From: Bradysia coprophila
Taxonomy: Eukaryota > Arthropoda > Insecta > Diptera > Sciaridae
Assembly (NCBI RefSeq): GCF_014529535.1
Contig: NW_023503493.1
Coordinates: 17,640,001 to 17,704,000 of the forward strand
Length of the DNA stretch: 64,000 nt
Reading direction: 5' to 3'
Positions within the stretch are counted from its first letter, which is position 1. Every line of letters begins with the position of its first letter. Shown here in pieces: positions 44,829-56,294 of this stretch. The position numbers and the translations under genes were made by a program. The notes under the pieces were generated by a model. The model had not been told where the DNA came from. It ran no database searches and saw only the letters and a list, made by a program, of their open reading frames with translations.

Positions 44829-46449
44829 GGTTCATTTACTTTTGTACAAATCGAATGACTTTTGTACAAATTAAATTCTTTTTTGTACACAAAAAATGAC
44901 ATTTTGTACTTAAAATTTCCATTTTATACCATCCATTTTGTACTAAAAAAAAACCATTCCGTACTTAAAAATTACTTTATGAACACAAAATGTAATTGTT
45001 TGTACACTGAAAAATTGGCGGAAATGTGCCACAGTGTACATAAAAAAAACATTGTACCCAAGGTTGCATTCATCAACCACTTTTTTAGCGACGCTATCGC
45101 TACCGCTAATTCATTGGATTCGCTTAGTAAAATTAAATGAGCGCGCTAATCCCCCGAACATTCAAGGGGGGATAATCCCCCCTTGACCCCCCTCTGCGGG
45201 GGCTGCCGCCCCTCGACCCCGCTTTTTTATTTTTCCAATTTCTTCACGGCCTGCGGCGCTGACTCTTCCATAAAAATAATAACATTATTAACATTTGCGA
45301 TGGTATACATTCTTATATGGATCAAGTGATTTATAATTACAACCAATTACAATTTCTATATCTTCCAGTTACAATAAAACTTGATATATGATCTAAGCTA
45401 CTCGATATAGTCGAATATACTCGGTCGGATATAGTCGAAGATACTTGGATACAGTTGAATAGTCTCAGATATGGTCGAATAGTCGAATATATTCGGAAAA
45501 GTCCAAATAGTCGAATATACTCGGATAAAATCGAATAGTCGAATATACTCGGATACAATCGAATATACTCGGATACAATTGAATAGTCGAATTTACTCAG
45601 ATACAATCGAATAGTCGAATATACTCGGATACAATCGAATAGTCGAATATACTCGGATACAATCGAATAGTCGGATACAGTCGAATAGTCTCGGGTATAG
45701 TCGAAGAGTTGATAATACTCGGATATAGTCGAATATACTCGGATACAATCGAATAGTCGAATATACTCGGATATAGTCGAATATACTCGGATACGGTCAA
45801 ATAGTCGAATATACTCGTCGAATAGTCGAATATACTCGGATACAGTCGGATACAGTCGAATAGTCGGATACAGTCGAATAGTCTCGGGTATAGTCGGAAC
45901 AGTTGAAAATACTCGGATATAGTCGAATATACTCGAATACAATTGAATAGTCGAATTTACTCGGATACAATCGAATAGTCGAATATACTCGGATACAATC
46001 GAATAGTCGAATAGTTGGATGCAGTCGAAAAGTCTCGGATATAGTCGAATATTTGAAAATACTCGGATGTAGTCGAAAATACTCGTATTAGTCGAATATA
46101 CTAGGATTAAGTCGAATATACGCGATGTACTCGACTGTACTCGGACATACTTAAATATAGTTGGATATAGAATTTGTTTTCTGATGTTTTCAGCTGTGGC
46201 CAATTTTGCTCCTACAGATACAATGTTTTTTTTTTTATGTACACTGTGGCTTTTTTCAGCCAATTTTTCAGTGTACAAACAATTACATTTTGTGTTCATA
46301 AAGTAATTTTTACGTACGAAATGGTTTTGTTTTAGTATAAAATGGATGGTACAAAATGGAAATTTTAAGTACAAAATGTCATTTTTTGTGTACAAAAAAG
46401 AATTTAATTTGTACAAAGGTCATTCGATTTGTACAAATAAAATTAAACC
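44829..46449. mobile_element. Nested long-TIR element with about 9-bp target-site duplication
   Basis: About 1.6 kb with inverted arms of about 230 bp (44829-45061 and 46218-46449) made of motifs such as TTTGTACAAATCGAATGAC and TGTACACTGAAAAATTGG. It is flanked by GGAAAGTAC and AGAAAGTAC (one mismatch in nine). The interior holds a GC-rich block near 45150-45225 and then a minisatellite. Long arms and a 9-bp duplication suggest a Mutator-like foldback. The long minus-strand open frame (45337-46416) only reads the arm and minisatellite and is not a gene. Confidence 0.75.
45400..46170. repeat. TCGAATA/TCGGATA minisatellite
   Basis: Degenerate short units (TCGAATAGTCGAAT, ATACTCGGATACAA), with a locally regular 28-bp period near 45600-45670. 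On the minus strand one frame stays open and reads repeats such as YIRLFDCIRVYSTI; this comes from the unit structure. Confidence 0.9.
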
Positions 46450-46795
46450 AGAAAGTACGCGAAAGTTTTATCGACAAAAATCTTACCAGAAAAATTTTAT
46501 CTTTTATTATTATTTTATATTATTTTTCTTCTGTTTGAATTCCATTATTTAAAGCAATATATGTCCTCCCTTTTTCCTTCCCAACATCTGCACCTTGTCA
46601 CGAATTGGCAAATATATGCTCCTCAGTCCTACGGAAAAAAATTTTTTGTCAAATTTTTCAGTGTGAACGGACTTGCGTCACGGCCCTTCACTAACGTAGG
46701 GCCATGATTAAATATACTGGTCAACAGTATCAACAGTATATTCGGTTGTCGATCAGTTAGGCAACTAAATTCCGAACCTGACGAAAGTTAATAAA

Positions 46796-47734
46796 GAGGG
46801 ATTCTTTTGAAAATCCACCTATCAAAATCGGACCCATTTCTTCTGGGATGTATATATACATGGTTTGAAAGGTCTTTGCCAGTAGACCTCAAAGCAGGCC
46901 TCACACAGTCTTGAGCCACACCTGGTTGCTGGTGGAAGATCTTTGAAGTTGGAGTTTTTTATCCGAATTTTTTGGCCGTTATAAATGATCGTTCCGGGTG
47001 AGAGTGGGCTCGTTGGAAAACAGAGCTTAAGTACTTTCGGGTCATGTCTAGTTTGATTAGATTCAATTATATATGTTTGCAAAAATTTGCAAGAAATTTT
47101 TTTCAAATTCTGTGTGAACTTTAGACAGGTCTGGGCTGGTACTGATGACATGACGCTTAATGTGAACCTAACATGCTAGTCGTAACACGCATTGTCTAAG
47201 CTTTCCATTGATACCTCATTTGCAGTGCTGGGGATTGCTGGCGAGTTTTACGAGTAGCGGTTGTACTAACATAAAGTTCTGTTATGTCAGCAATCACCAG
47301 CACTACAAATGAGGTATCAACGGAAAGCTTAGACAATGTATGTTACGACTAGCATGTTAGGTTCACATTAAGCGTCATCAGTACCAGCCCAGGCCTGTCT
47401 AAAGTTCACACAGATTTTGACAATTTTTCTTGCAAATTTTTGCAAACATATATCAATGAATCTAATCAAACTAGGCATGACCCGAAAGTACTTAAGCTCA
47501 GCTTTCCAAAGAGCCCAATCTCACCCGGAACGATCATTTATAACGGCCAAAAAATTCGGATAAAAAAGACTATTTTTCCAAATTCGTACATCTTCCACCA
47601 GCAACCAGGAGAGGCTCGAGACTGTGTGAGGCCTGTTTTGATGTCTACTGGCAAAGACCTTTCGAACCATGTATATATCCATCCCAGACGAAATGGGTCC
47701 GATTTTGATAGGTGGATTTTCAAAAGAATCCCTC
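46796..47734. mobile_element. 939-bp foldback element with about 430-bp arms
   Basis: GAGGGATTCTTTTGAAAATC at the left is matched by its inverse at the right. The two arms are near-identical over about 430 bp and meet around a loop near 47230-47310 in which TGCTGG...GATTGC also pairs with GCAATCACCAGCA. No coding capacity; the open frames on both strands reflect each other through the palindrome. Confidence 0.88.
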
Positions 47735-48713
47735 AAAAGAATTGAAGAGTTTTCGGATTCGGACTTTTGATTAAAAATGAACTGCTATAACAACGACATC
47801 ATTTTGCAGTAGATGGAAATTTAAAAAAAAACTAATGAGCACGAGCGAAAAGGTTGTCTATCTTTGGTTTTTCAGCCACAAAGAGAATTTCATTTAGCGT
47901 TTTTACCTAAGTATATGCTACGGAATCGGACAGCTGGAAACTTGTTATATGAGGTCAGTTTCATTTCAATTAAGTCTTGAAGCACAGGTGATAAGACTAT
48001 CAAGGTGATCAATTGATTGGACATTTTGATGACAGCAAGGATGAATAAAAAGTTGTTCTACCACTCCATAGTTAACTGTAACACGCTTTTCATGAATCAC
48101 ACAAGCTCAATTCCAGTCGTGTCGATGCTAATGAAAAAGCTGTCAGTTGAATTTGTGCGGGTAAATCTACAATAGCCTCGATGTTAGTTTTTTGTCTAGA
48201 TCAATTTAAGTGACAGCTCTTCAATTTATCAGCGCGGACGGGAATCAGGCTAACAGAAAGTCACCAAATTATTCAAATTTGAATATTTTGAATAAGTTTG
48301 TGAGCTTTCTGTCAGCCCAATTCTTGTTGGGAAACTAGTAGTCCCGAACGAATTAAAAAAAAAACTTGTTGCATCAAGCAAACTTTAAATCGATTTGTTA
48401 TGATAAACGATGCTCTTTCGAGACATGTCGCATTTTAACTACTTTTTACATTACAATGTATCAACCTAAATCGATTTAAAGAAAACTTTCACATGTGCAT
48501 TGAGGGCGGCTAATATCGGTATCAGTTTCGCTATTTAAATATTTGGAATTGCTCTCTCACATTTCTTTACTTCAATAATTTGAATAGGAACAAATATGAG
48601 AAACTGGAACACTAAGCTTCCTACGAATACCACAGCTAAAAGCACAAGAAAACTTGATTATGACTTGTCACAAAATGAAAACGAACGCCGTACAATGAAT
48701 TAACAAATGATTT
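47735..48713. other. Intergenic region, no gene seen
   Basis: AT-rich sequence between the foldback element and the 3' end of strawberry notch. 48195-48330 has an imperfect inverted pair (GACAGCT / GCTTTCTGTCAGC). Nothing coding is recognised. Confidence 0.45.
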
Positions 48714-48719
48714 TTTATT
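48714..48719 (-). terminator. Likely polyadenylation signal of strawberry notch
   Basis: AATAAA on the minus strand about 207 nt past the stop codon. Confidence 0.5.
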
Positions 48720-48925
48720 CAATCATTTTAAGTTTTACCATCAGCGACAGCTGAGGTGTTCAATACATGTATAACGCATCATTGATTCAGTCATCAATTT
48801 GTTTAAATAAGAAAAAGAAAACAAAAAAAAACTCACAAAATTAAATGCGACTTTTCACAAATGGTCGTTGAAAAGTTCATGATTCTCCAATCGCATTTTC
48901 TCCTTTCACATGAAAAATTCTTTAA

Positions 48926-51900
48926 TCAAAATTCCGATTTCATCGCGTATTCTGATTCAGGCTCACACTTCAGTGATTGAAGTATCGGTGGGTCCTGGGC
49001 CTCTGTTTTTATCTCAGCTTCTGATTTCAGCTCAATTTTTATCAATTGAGATTCCAGCTTTATTGGCTGCTCCACTTGCAGTGGCTCGATTTTCTCAATT
49101 TTGGGGATTAAATTAGACTCGAGCTCACCAGTGAAATTTACGTTCTCGACTTTTTCAGCATCGACGCTCAGCTCCTGCGTGAGCTCCTCTGCACATTCGT
49201 TGGGAACTAAAATGCCGATGGCACTCGCCTGGCCTTCGCTTGCTCGGAGGCGACAAACTTGCATCCGTATAATTTGTCCTTCATCGTCTAAACCACCTCT
49301 CAGTTGTTTTTCCACTCGATCCCACACACCAAGTACGCAGCCGGACAGAACAACTCGAGTCGTTATTCGCTTTCCAATCTAAAGTGTGCAACGTAAGGTG
49401 AAACCAAATGTTTCGAATCAAAATTACTTGGACAAAAACTAATCGACTAACTTACATCACAGTCGGTAAACCGAGCAGTTTTACAATATCCATTGTGGAA
49501 TATGTGGCTGTAAGAAGAAAAAAAAAATAGAGGAACACATGCTACATCATGAACCAGCGTTGACATACGTGCACTTTTCAACGGACGCCTCATACTGATG
49601 GTTCCAAGCATCTTTAGCTTTTTCGGGTGTGGTCTTGTGATAATTTCGTAAAATGTACTCGAGCGATTCACTTGACGAACCAGAAGCGCCGGTGTGTGGT
49701 TTATACAAACCGAACATCATAAGATTTTTCGGCTGGGAGTCATCATTGGAAAGACGGGCAATAAGCATTGCCTTTCTTTTGTTCATTGCATCATTCGAAA
49801 TGTAAAAACCCTCGTGTGCTTTGGTTAATGTCTGTGACCTAAATGGAAACAGGCGGTGAGACATTTCGAAATATTTTTGGTGGAAAAAGAAAAGATACCG
49901 TTCCAGGGCCTGACTCCATGTGATACCACGATCGACGCGAACTGTGTGTAATTCTATCGGAGACAATCCCGTGGCATGTCTTCGGAGGAAACGAATGGCA
50001 CTTATTCGTTTGATGCGGGCCGGATCACCAACATCTGTAATTTGATGCAAACAAAGTTATTGGCGGCACTTGTACGAGAATTGCAAGCGCGCTTATACCC
50101 ATCAGGCCTGGATCGAAGCTGTTCTCCTTTTTTGCTTTCAAGATCGTCGCATGTAATGTGTCTGAGAAATACTTGAACAAATGGTTTTGCAGATGTACCG
50201 GTACACCCAGACTGCGATTCATGAAGCGTACAATGTTATCACTTTTTCTCTCTTCGTCTGCCACTGCACCCATATCCAAATCAACGTTGAGCAAAGCTTG
50301 ATGCGCATCAGCGAAGAAATCACCCTCGTAGTCTTTCGGTGGCAGAACGGTCGGATGATCATTAATTTTCGCGATAGCGTGTAATGTGGTAGCCAGAGCC
50401 TTACGACCGTACTTGTTGTCAATGTTGAATTCCGCTAAGTCACGTGATTTCGTTGCACGACGGTCAGCGTGAGTAAGTGCACCCAAAGATTCAAGACGTC
50501 TAGCCACCGTAGCAACAAAGCGCTGTTCACCAGCCAAATCCGATATAAGGAACACATATTCCGGGGCATTGACCTGGTTGGAGCGATGTGTTCGACCAAA
50601 CTGTTGTATTGCTCGATCAGCTGCCCATGGCAATTCGAGAGTCATGTGGAGTCGTCTGCGCTGATTAAGAACTCTTCGATCGCTTTGCAGTGATATGCCA
50701 CTTGATGCTGCCTCGGATATGATGGCTATGAGCTGCAATAGCAAAGATCGACGGAGTGTCACAAAGCCAATCGATTTTGAATTAATAGGCAAAGACACAC
50801 CTTTTTACCACTCATGAACCGCTCCTTTTCCTTTATGTTGAGCATTTCCAACGAAACACCAGATTCACGTCGGGATTCATATTGAACGCTGCCGTCCGAA
50901 GTAGCAGCAACGCGACCCTATATTTTTAATAGATGAAATTGATTTCCACACTTTCATAGAATTGTTATTCTACGGTGACATACCTTTCTTCCCGTCATTT
51001 CAGCAACCTTCTTCGAACCGCCAAGTTTGTTTACTAACTCATCAAGAGTATTTTTCGGCAGACGTTCGCCAAGCACTTCGATTTTCTGCAACAGTTCGGC
51101 CTTTAATTGACGCGCCCCTTCAATTATGTCATTTTTGAGGGAGTTATCTTTGACCGTTTTCTTTTTGTTAGCTTGATCCCGGTATCGCGTTCGCAGGTAT
51201 TCCTGTACCTTGGACATTTTTTCTTTCGAATTTCTCTTATTCTTCCGCCCGACTTCACGTCCACTGGAACTTTCATCAGACGATGAGTGTGGCTCGCCAC
51301 TTCCTGATCTTTCTGCTATGTCCGATTCTTCGATCTCCGAAAGGTCGCTTTCTGGATCAGATTCACTTTCTGGATCAAATTCACTTTCCGAGTCTTCCGT
51401 TTCCTTGGCTACATTTGCACGGTTTGATCGGTTTGATTTGAAGCCATTTTTGACTGGAACGTATTCGTCTTCACTGTCACTGTCTTCCGCTGCTGTAGAC
51501 TCAATATTGTCGATACACTCATCAAGCGAATCGTCTTCAGACGAGCTGGCTATTCGAGGTCTTTTAATTATTCGACCGGACTTGGATTTTTTTACCACCT
51601 TTCGCTTTCGACTGGTGAATGCTGAATCGAATTTGAATTTATCCACCGGTTTTTTCTTACGGCGGCTCGTTGATGGTTGTTCGAAAGTTTCCATTACATT
51701 TTCCGAATCGGTGTCCATTATATCCAATGCAGGAAACTGCTTTTCGATAAGTGACTGAAAAACGGCTCTGAAATAAGATATTGTTGTTAGGTGTGTTGAG
51801 ATGCAGCAAGGAAATATTGAAGTTTTACTTTGCAGTTGAAATGTAATCCTCCAATTCGCCATTACACTTTTCCAGTTCTTCGTTCATTCGAGCTTCGCCA

Positions 51901-54900
51901 GTCGATTGTAGGCCGATCACCACACATTTTCCGGCCTGTACAGCTTCCTCTGTTAACTTAACCTGAACAAAAATCGAATTTCGTAAAGGAGAAGAAAGGA
52001 CGAGATGAGGAGGCACTTAGCCGATTAACTTACTGCATGATCTACTTTCGCTGAGATTGCGAGATATTTGAAAAAGCGCTGAAAGGAAGAAACATTATTA
52101 GAAGTTTGAGCAGTTTGATGGCTGTTAATATGAAAGCAAGCCTTTGGGGTCTGTTGAGCTAATTTAGCAGAACGTAGATTTTTCATTGGTAGTAACGATT
52201 TCGAATATCGTTTCAGAGTTCATAATAACTTCTCCGGTAAGGACGGACTGTTAAAACTTTGAATTCTCTACAGTGAAAGCATTTCTAGAGATAATTCCTC
52301 TGCGGAACGCCCCTATTAAGCAGACCCGAAAGGAATTTCGAAAAGTTGTTCCGAATGTTTGGTACAAAAATTTGAAGTCGGTCAATCAATCGGTCGGTCT
52401 CACATTTAAGAATTGAATTTGAGTCAGAAAACTCAACTGAAAATTTTTGGTAATAAGGTAGATGTTCCAACTTAGTGGTTAGGCGTACGGTTTTAATTTT
52501 CAGACGGAAAAGATGTTTGGTAGACGAACTATTCTCTATCCAATAGAGAATAGTTCGTCTACCAAATGGGATACAAGCAACAGTACTGCAATCACTGCAT
52601 TCGTTCGATCTATTTGATTCAAAATGTACTTGAAGCATTAAACCAACGCACCTAGCAGGGTAACAGGGTGCTTTGATTAAATACAACGAACAACAACGAT
52701 ACAATACATCTTCACAGAAGTACGTCTAGTCTATTCCCGAGACTAGACCATTATACTGTCCTCACTCTGCGATTTTTCTGCAAAATGTCGTTCAATCGGA
52801 ATGTCTCAGTGTCTCAAAACACATTATGCAACCCTTTGGAGAAATAACGCAAATTTGCATGTAAATCGATTAAAGTAGTCCGCATTGTAATATTAAATAC
52901 GTAGCAGCTTGCAGCAAGCAATCCGTGTCAAATTTTCGTAGAAAATCAAATTTTTTGTAAAAATGCCGAAACAACGAGACACAATCAGTCTGAGTATAAT
53001 TTGAAGTGCGAATTGTTTTCATCACACCAGTCACAAATGTATTTTTCCTACAGGAAAGGAAGTCTTTAAGGATTCCTTAATGGAGTACTTTCAGTTGGAG
53101 AAAGCCAAAATTTATGACGAAATTAGGACTTACAATGGCCATCTCCGTCTCAGAGACAGCAAGTCCATTCAAGAAATAATTCGATTAACTAAAACATTTG
53201 AGGTTGTTGCCGCTTCAATGGAAGAAAGAATTAAAACGATGGTCCGAAGTCCTCTCACGTACGACCTGATAAAACAATGGATTGCACATTTTCTGGCTGC
53301 ACTAATAAACATTTCGAATGAAATCATAGATGTGACAACAAGAGGCATTGCGACGTCATCTACGTCATCTGAAACGTCTACAACATCGGACATGTCTACC
53401 GAGGAGGATGGTTAAATTCCAGTGAAGAATGATTTTCTTATTTGGGAAATTGTATTAATTCAAAATTATATGTCGTTAGCAGCTCGTCATATTTGGTGTT
53501 TCGTGGTTAAATTCTATGCGGATCTATGACGGCAATTGTTCATTGTAAATCTAAAGTTGAGCTGAGTATGCTTCGAAAATTACACAAAGAGATTTTTCGG
53601 AAGTAACCTACATAGCTCATAGCCCTACATGTCGGTGAATGTATATCATAAGGAGTAAGCATCACGTCTGAACTTCAGACTGAAGTCTAAATTTAAAATA
53701 CTTAAGAAAGTGGCAATGCTCAATATGGAACTAGTCGATTATGTTAAAGCAGAATTTTATTTGTGAGTGGAAAACTGTTGCCGCTACAAATTTCTGCTTA
53801 TTAAGTGCGAAAGAATATCTGAATCTTTTACGGTCAATTTGAACATTTTAACTTTGCCGTTTTGTTTAAATTAACAAAAAGTTCTTTCAAAGACCAAGGG
53901 AAAAATTGAAATCAAACATTGGCCAAGCTAAAGTTCAACCAAATTGTGAACGTTTATCGAACATGCTCGAAGGTCTCGATAGGCTGAAGCATGCAAAACC
54001 CGCTCCCATTCCGTCATTCAAAAAATTAACTTCAAACACAACATACCTGATGAGCTCCCCAAAATTGGCCCCAAATTATTTTCAGTATGTTTGAGTCGAT
54101 TCCCATGAGATAGTTTGCTTCGTGAAAATGTTTTAACGCCAAGTTCCACTGTACAAAAGAACTTAATGAATGGCGCTGTCGTTACACATGTTTAAGTTTA
54201 CTTATACGTACCAAAGCGACGGAATCATTGTACATACGAATAAAGTCTTCAGTGAGTGGGATCCGCTCCACTTTAAATGTGACACCTTGAAAGCTCAGCT
54301 GACGAGCTACATACATGCCTCTCAGTTTCATGTCCATGGCGACGACTTCCATAGCACCAACACCACTGTACACAATGCAAATATCGTCAATAAGATGTCA
54401 TCGGACGAGATAATTCAACTAGGGCTTAAGCTCACCGTCTTTCAACAATTCGCTGAAACTCGATGAATGTTCGGAACGGAGTACCAATGCCCCAGATACC
54501 TAGGCGAACCATGTACGCCATGTTTCTCGGCTCTGTAGCGCCAGTTGCTGAAGAGTACACGACACGGGCGTTCGGCAATTTGTATTGTAGGTCAACCACT
54601 GCCGATCCAGTTTTCGTTGACTTCAGCGAATTTGACGGGATCAAGTTTTTGGCCTTGTGACATTCGTCAAAGACAATGACACCATCGAAATCTTCGCCAC
54701 ACCAGTCAACGATTTGGTCGATGCGTGAATTGAATTTTGAAATGCTTCCTGGTGTTGCAATTAGCAAGGCGTACGTGCTGAACAGGACGCCTGTTGTTGC
54801 TGTAATCCTTGATTTATACTGAAACTGTACAAAGCATCCGATTATTCACTGGCATCATTATTCGAACTATTACTTACGTCACTCAAAGAATGAACCGCAA

Positions 54901-55541
54901 TCGGTGCACCGATGTCACTAAAGTCGCGTTGAGCGTCGTATTTGAGATCATTGGAGACGGAAATCCAAATTGACTTCTTTCGTCCGCGAAGATAATTCTC
55001 GTAAATTATCCCGGCAATCGTTCGACCTTTACCTACTCCAGCCCCGTCTCCTAGAAACGTGTCAGATTTCGACAATCTCAAGGGATAATTTCATTACACA
55101 AATTTCAACAAACGTACCAATTAGGAATCCTGCTCTTTGACTATCTTCTGACTCCAATAAGTGGCGTTCGTGCGCCTGCGAAGCATACGTTACAGCTTCA
55201 AGTTGTAATGCGCTCAATACGCCTTCGTTGATGATCCGTTCGGGCAGCTTTACCGTATACCATATATCCGCAGACTGCACCGATGCCAGAGATGCAGTGC
55301 ACACTACCGGATCGGGATGTTTGGCTCCAATTTTCAACTTAGAGGGCCAATACTCGGCATATGTCTCCACCTCACCCATTCCGTTGTCGGGAGTCTCCGT
55401 TTCGTCTTCGTCATCGTGTGCATTTTGTGGAGACGATTCTTCTTCTTTGGCAGCTTGAGCAGCCAGGTACGCCTTCAATACATTTTCGATGGATGGCTGA
55501 TCTTTCTTTCCCGATTTTTGTTTCTGAATACGACCACTCAT
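48926..55541 (-). CDS. sno: Strawberry notch (SBNO) helicase-like protein, 13 exons
   Basis: Nuclear DExD/H-type protein of about 1,308 residues that in flies and vertebrates acts in Notch-linked transcription. Exons (5' to 3'): 55541-55118, 55050-54878, 54824-54436, 54365-54212, 54148-54047, 52078-52034, 51962-51829, 51767-50984, 50917-50801, 50732-50099, 50034-49569, 49507-49456, 49378-48926. Exon 3 could instead start at 54818. Motifs in order: Walker [12 protein letters not shown] near 142; DECH box ([11 protein letters not shown]) near 250; [31 protein letters not shown] split between exons 5 and 6; [15 protein letters not shown] near 445; a long acidic Ser-rich region in exon 8; [15 protein letters not shown] near 778; [15 protein letters not shown] near 810. 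The Glu/Lys-rich C-terminus is poorly conserved. Shorter than fly Sno (about 1,650) and close to human SBNO1. An upstream 5' exon cannot be excluded. Confidence 0.93.
52516..52566. repeat. Perfect 24-bp-arm hairpin in a strawberry notch intron
   Basis: TTTGGTAGACGAACTATTCT... pairs without mismatch over 24 bp with its reverse complement across a 3-nt loop. It lies in the 1.97-kb intron between sno exons 5 and 6, about 400 bp upstream of the nested gene. Confidence 0.85.
52963..53415 (+). CDS. Unrecognised 130-residue protein nested in a sno intron, 2 exons
   Basis: I propose exon 1 at 52963-52993 ([10 protein letters not shown] plus one base) and exon 2 at 53054-53415, joined across a 60-nt intron with donor A|GTATAA and acceptor CCTACAG|GA; frame is kept. 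The gene lies wholly inside the long sno intron on the opposite strand. The predicted protein is about 130 residues, mostly helical in look ([49 protein letters not shown]), with a Ser/Thr-rich acidic tail ([19 protein letters not shown]). No signal peptide or membrane segment. I recognise no family. Exon 2 is clearly the most gene-like open frame in this intron; exon 1 is less sure. A function is not proposed. Confidence 0.55.
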
Positions 55542-56294
55542 GGCAATACACGCTAGAAAATTGCAGAAATTATCATTAAAATGAAGAAAAAAAATGGCGA
55601 CAAAGACCGGCAGTCAAACGAAAATTTCGCGACAAATTTGTAGCCAAGCAAAAGTCGAATAATAAACTTACTGATGAAAATACGGAACACGAATTACAAC
55701 AGTTTCTTTTACTGTTTTGTTTGAATATATTGAAAAACTGCACAAATTAAACAAACAATATGACGAGATCACGCCATTCACCACCATCAAAGTAGACTGA
55801 TTTTCAGATACTAAAAATTCGTTACAAAATGATCATCCCTTCCACTCGTCGATTTAATCAAAATCCAGGACAGCAGCGCCGCTGACACTCGCATAACAGA
55901 AAAATTTTGAATCTGTAGAAAGGCTAAAATCATTCAATCAAAAAGTTATTCTCTTTACATTTGATGCTCGTGCCTAAACATATCCTATTTACCACGTGTA
56001 CAACACGTCCAGCACGTAGAGGACATATTAAGGAGTTGTAACAACGCCCTCCAAAACAGGCACAAAAACATATTTAAAATACGGGCCTGCTGGGCCTACT
56101 CAACGCATTAGTCAAAATTTTCATATAAATAGTTATTTACGCCACAAGGACATTTCATTTTCGCGTGACGTATTAAGTTTTTCATGCCTTGGGCATAAAC
56201 ATCGATATAATATATTTTACATGCTATATGCGTCGAAAACCGTACTTTTCATGTTTTAAGCACTTCTTTCGACGCCCTCAGCATGTAAAATCCA
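55542..56294. other. Upstream region of strawberry notch, no gene seen
   Basis: AT-rich 5' flank of sno, probably containing its promoter and 5' UTR. No open frame or repeat of note except short inverted motifs around 55980-56060 (GTACAACACGTCC / GGACATATTAAGG). Confidence 0.45.

Larger units (their letters stand above)
44708..46720. mobile_element. HINE-like element split by a nested insertion
   Basis: Left end CAGTGGAGGT plus GTGACGCAAGTCC (44718-44730). Right subterminal inverse GGACTTGCGTCAC at 46669-46681, then a 6-bp-stem hairpin at 46682-46703 and ATGATTAAATATACTGG. Without the inserted element at 44829-46449 it would be about 390 bp. The same left half, uninterrupted, is at 29676-29912. 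Confidence 0.65.

Noticed and set aside
45337-46416. 359-codon open frame on the minus strand
   Set aside because: It reads an element arm and a TCGAATA-type minisatellite; repeated YIRLFDCIRVYSTI is an effect of the unit, with no domain and no gene signals.
46822-47745. Paired open frames of 109 and 101 codons
   Set aside because: They are the two arms of one foldback element read on opposite strands; similarity to each other is the palindrome, not a gene family.
48910-51758. Plus-strand open frames rich in serine
   Set aside because: Antisense of the acidic and Ser-rich parts of strawberry notch.
52285-52704. 139-codon minus-strand frame in the sno intron
   Set aside because: It spans the perfect hairpin at 52516-52566, lacks any recognisable domain and does not splice in phase with the flanking sno exons.
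53906-54094. 62-codon plus-strand frame upstream of the conserved sno exons
   Set aside because: It lies opposite sno exon 5 (54047-54148), which matches the conserved WGQFWGAHQ segment, so the plus-strand frame is a shadow.
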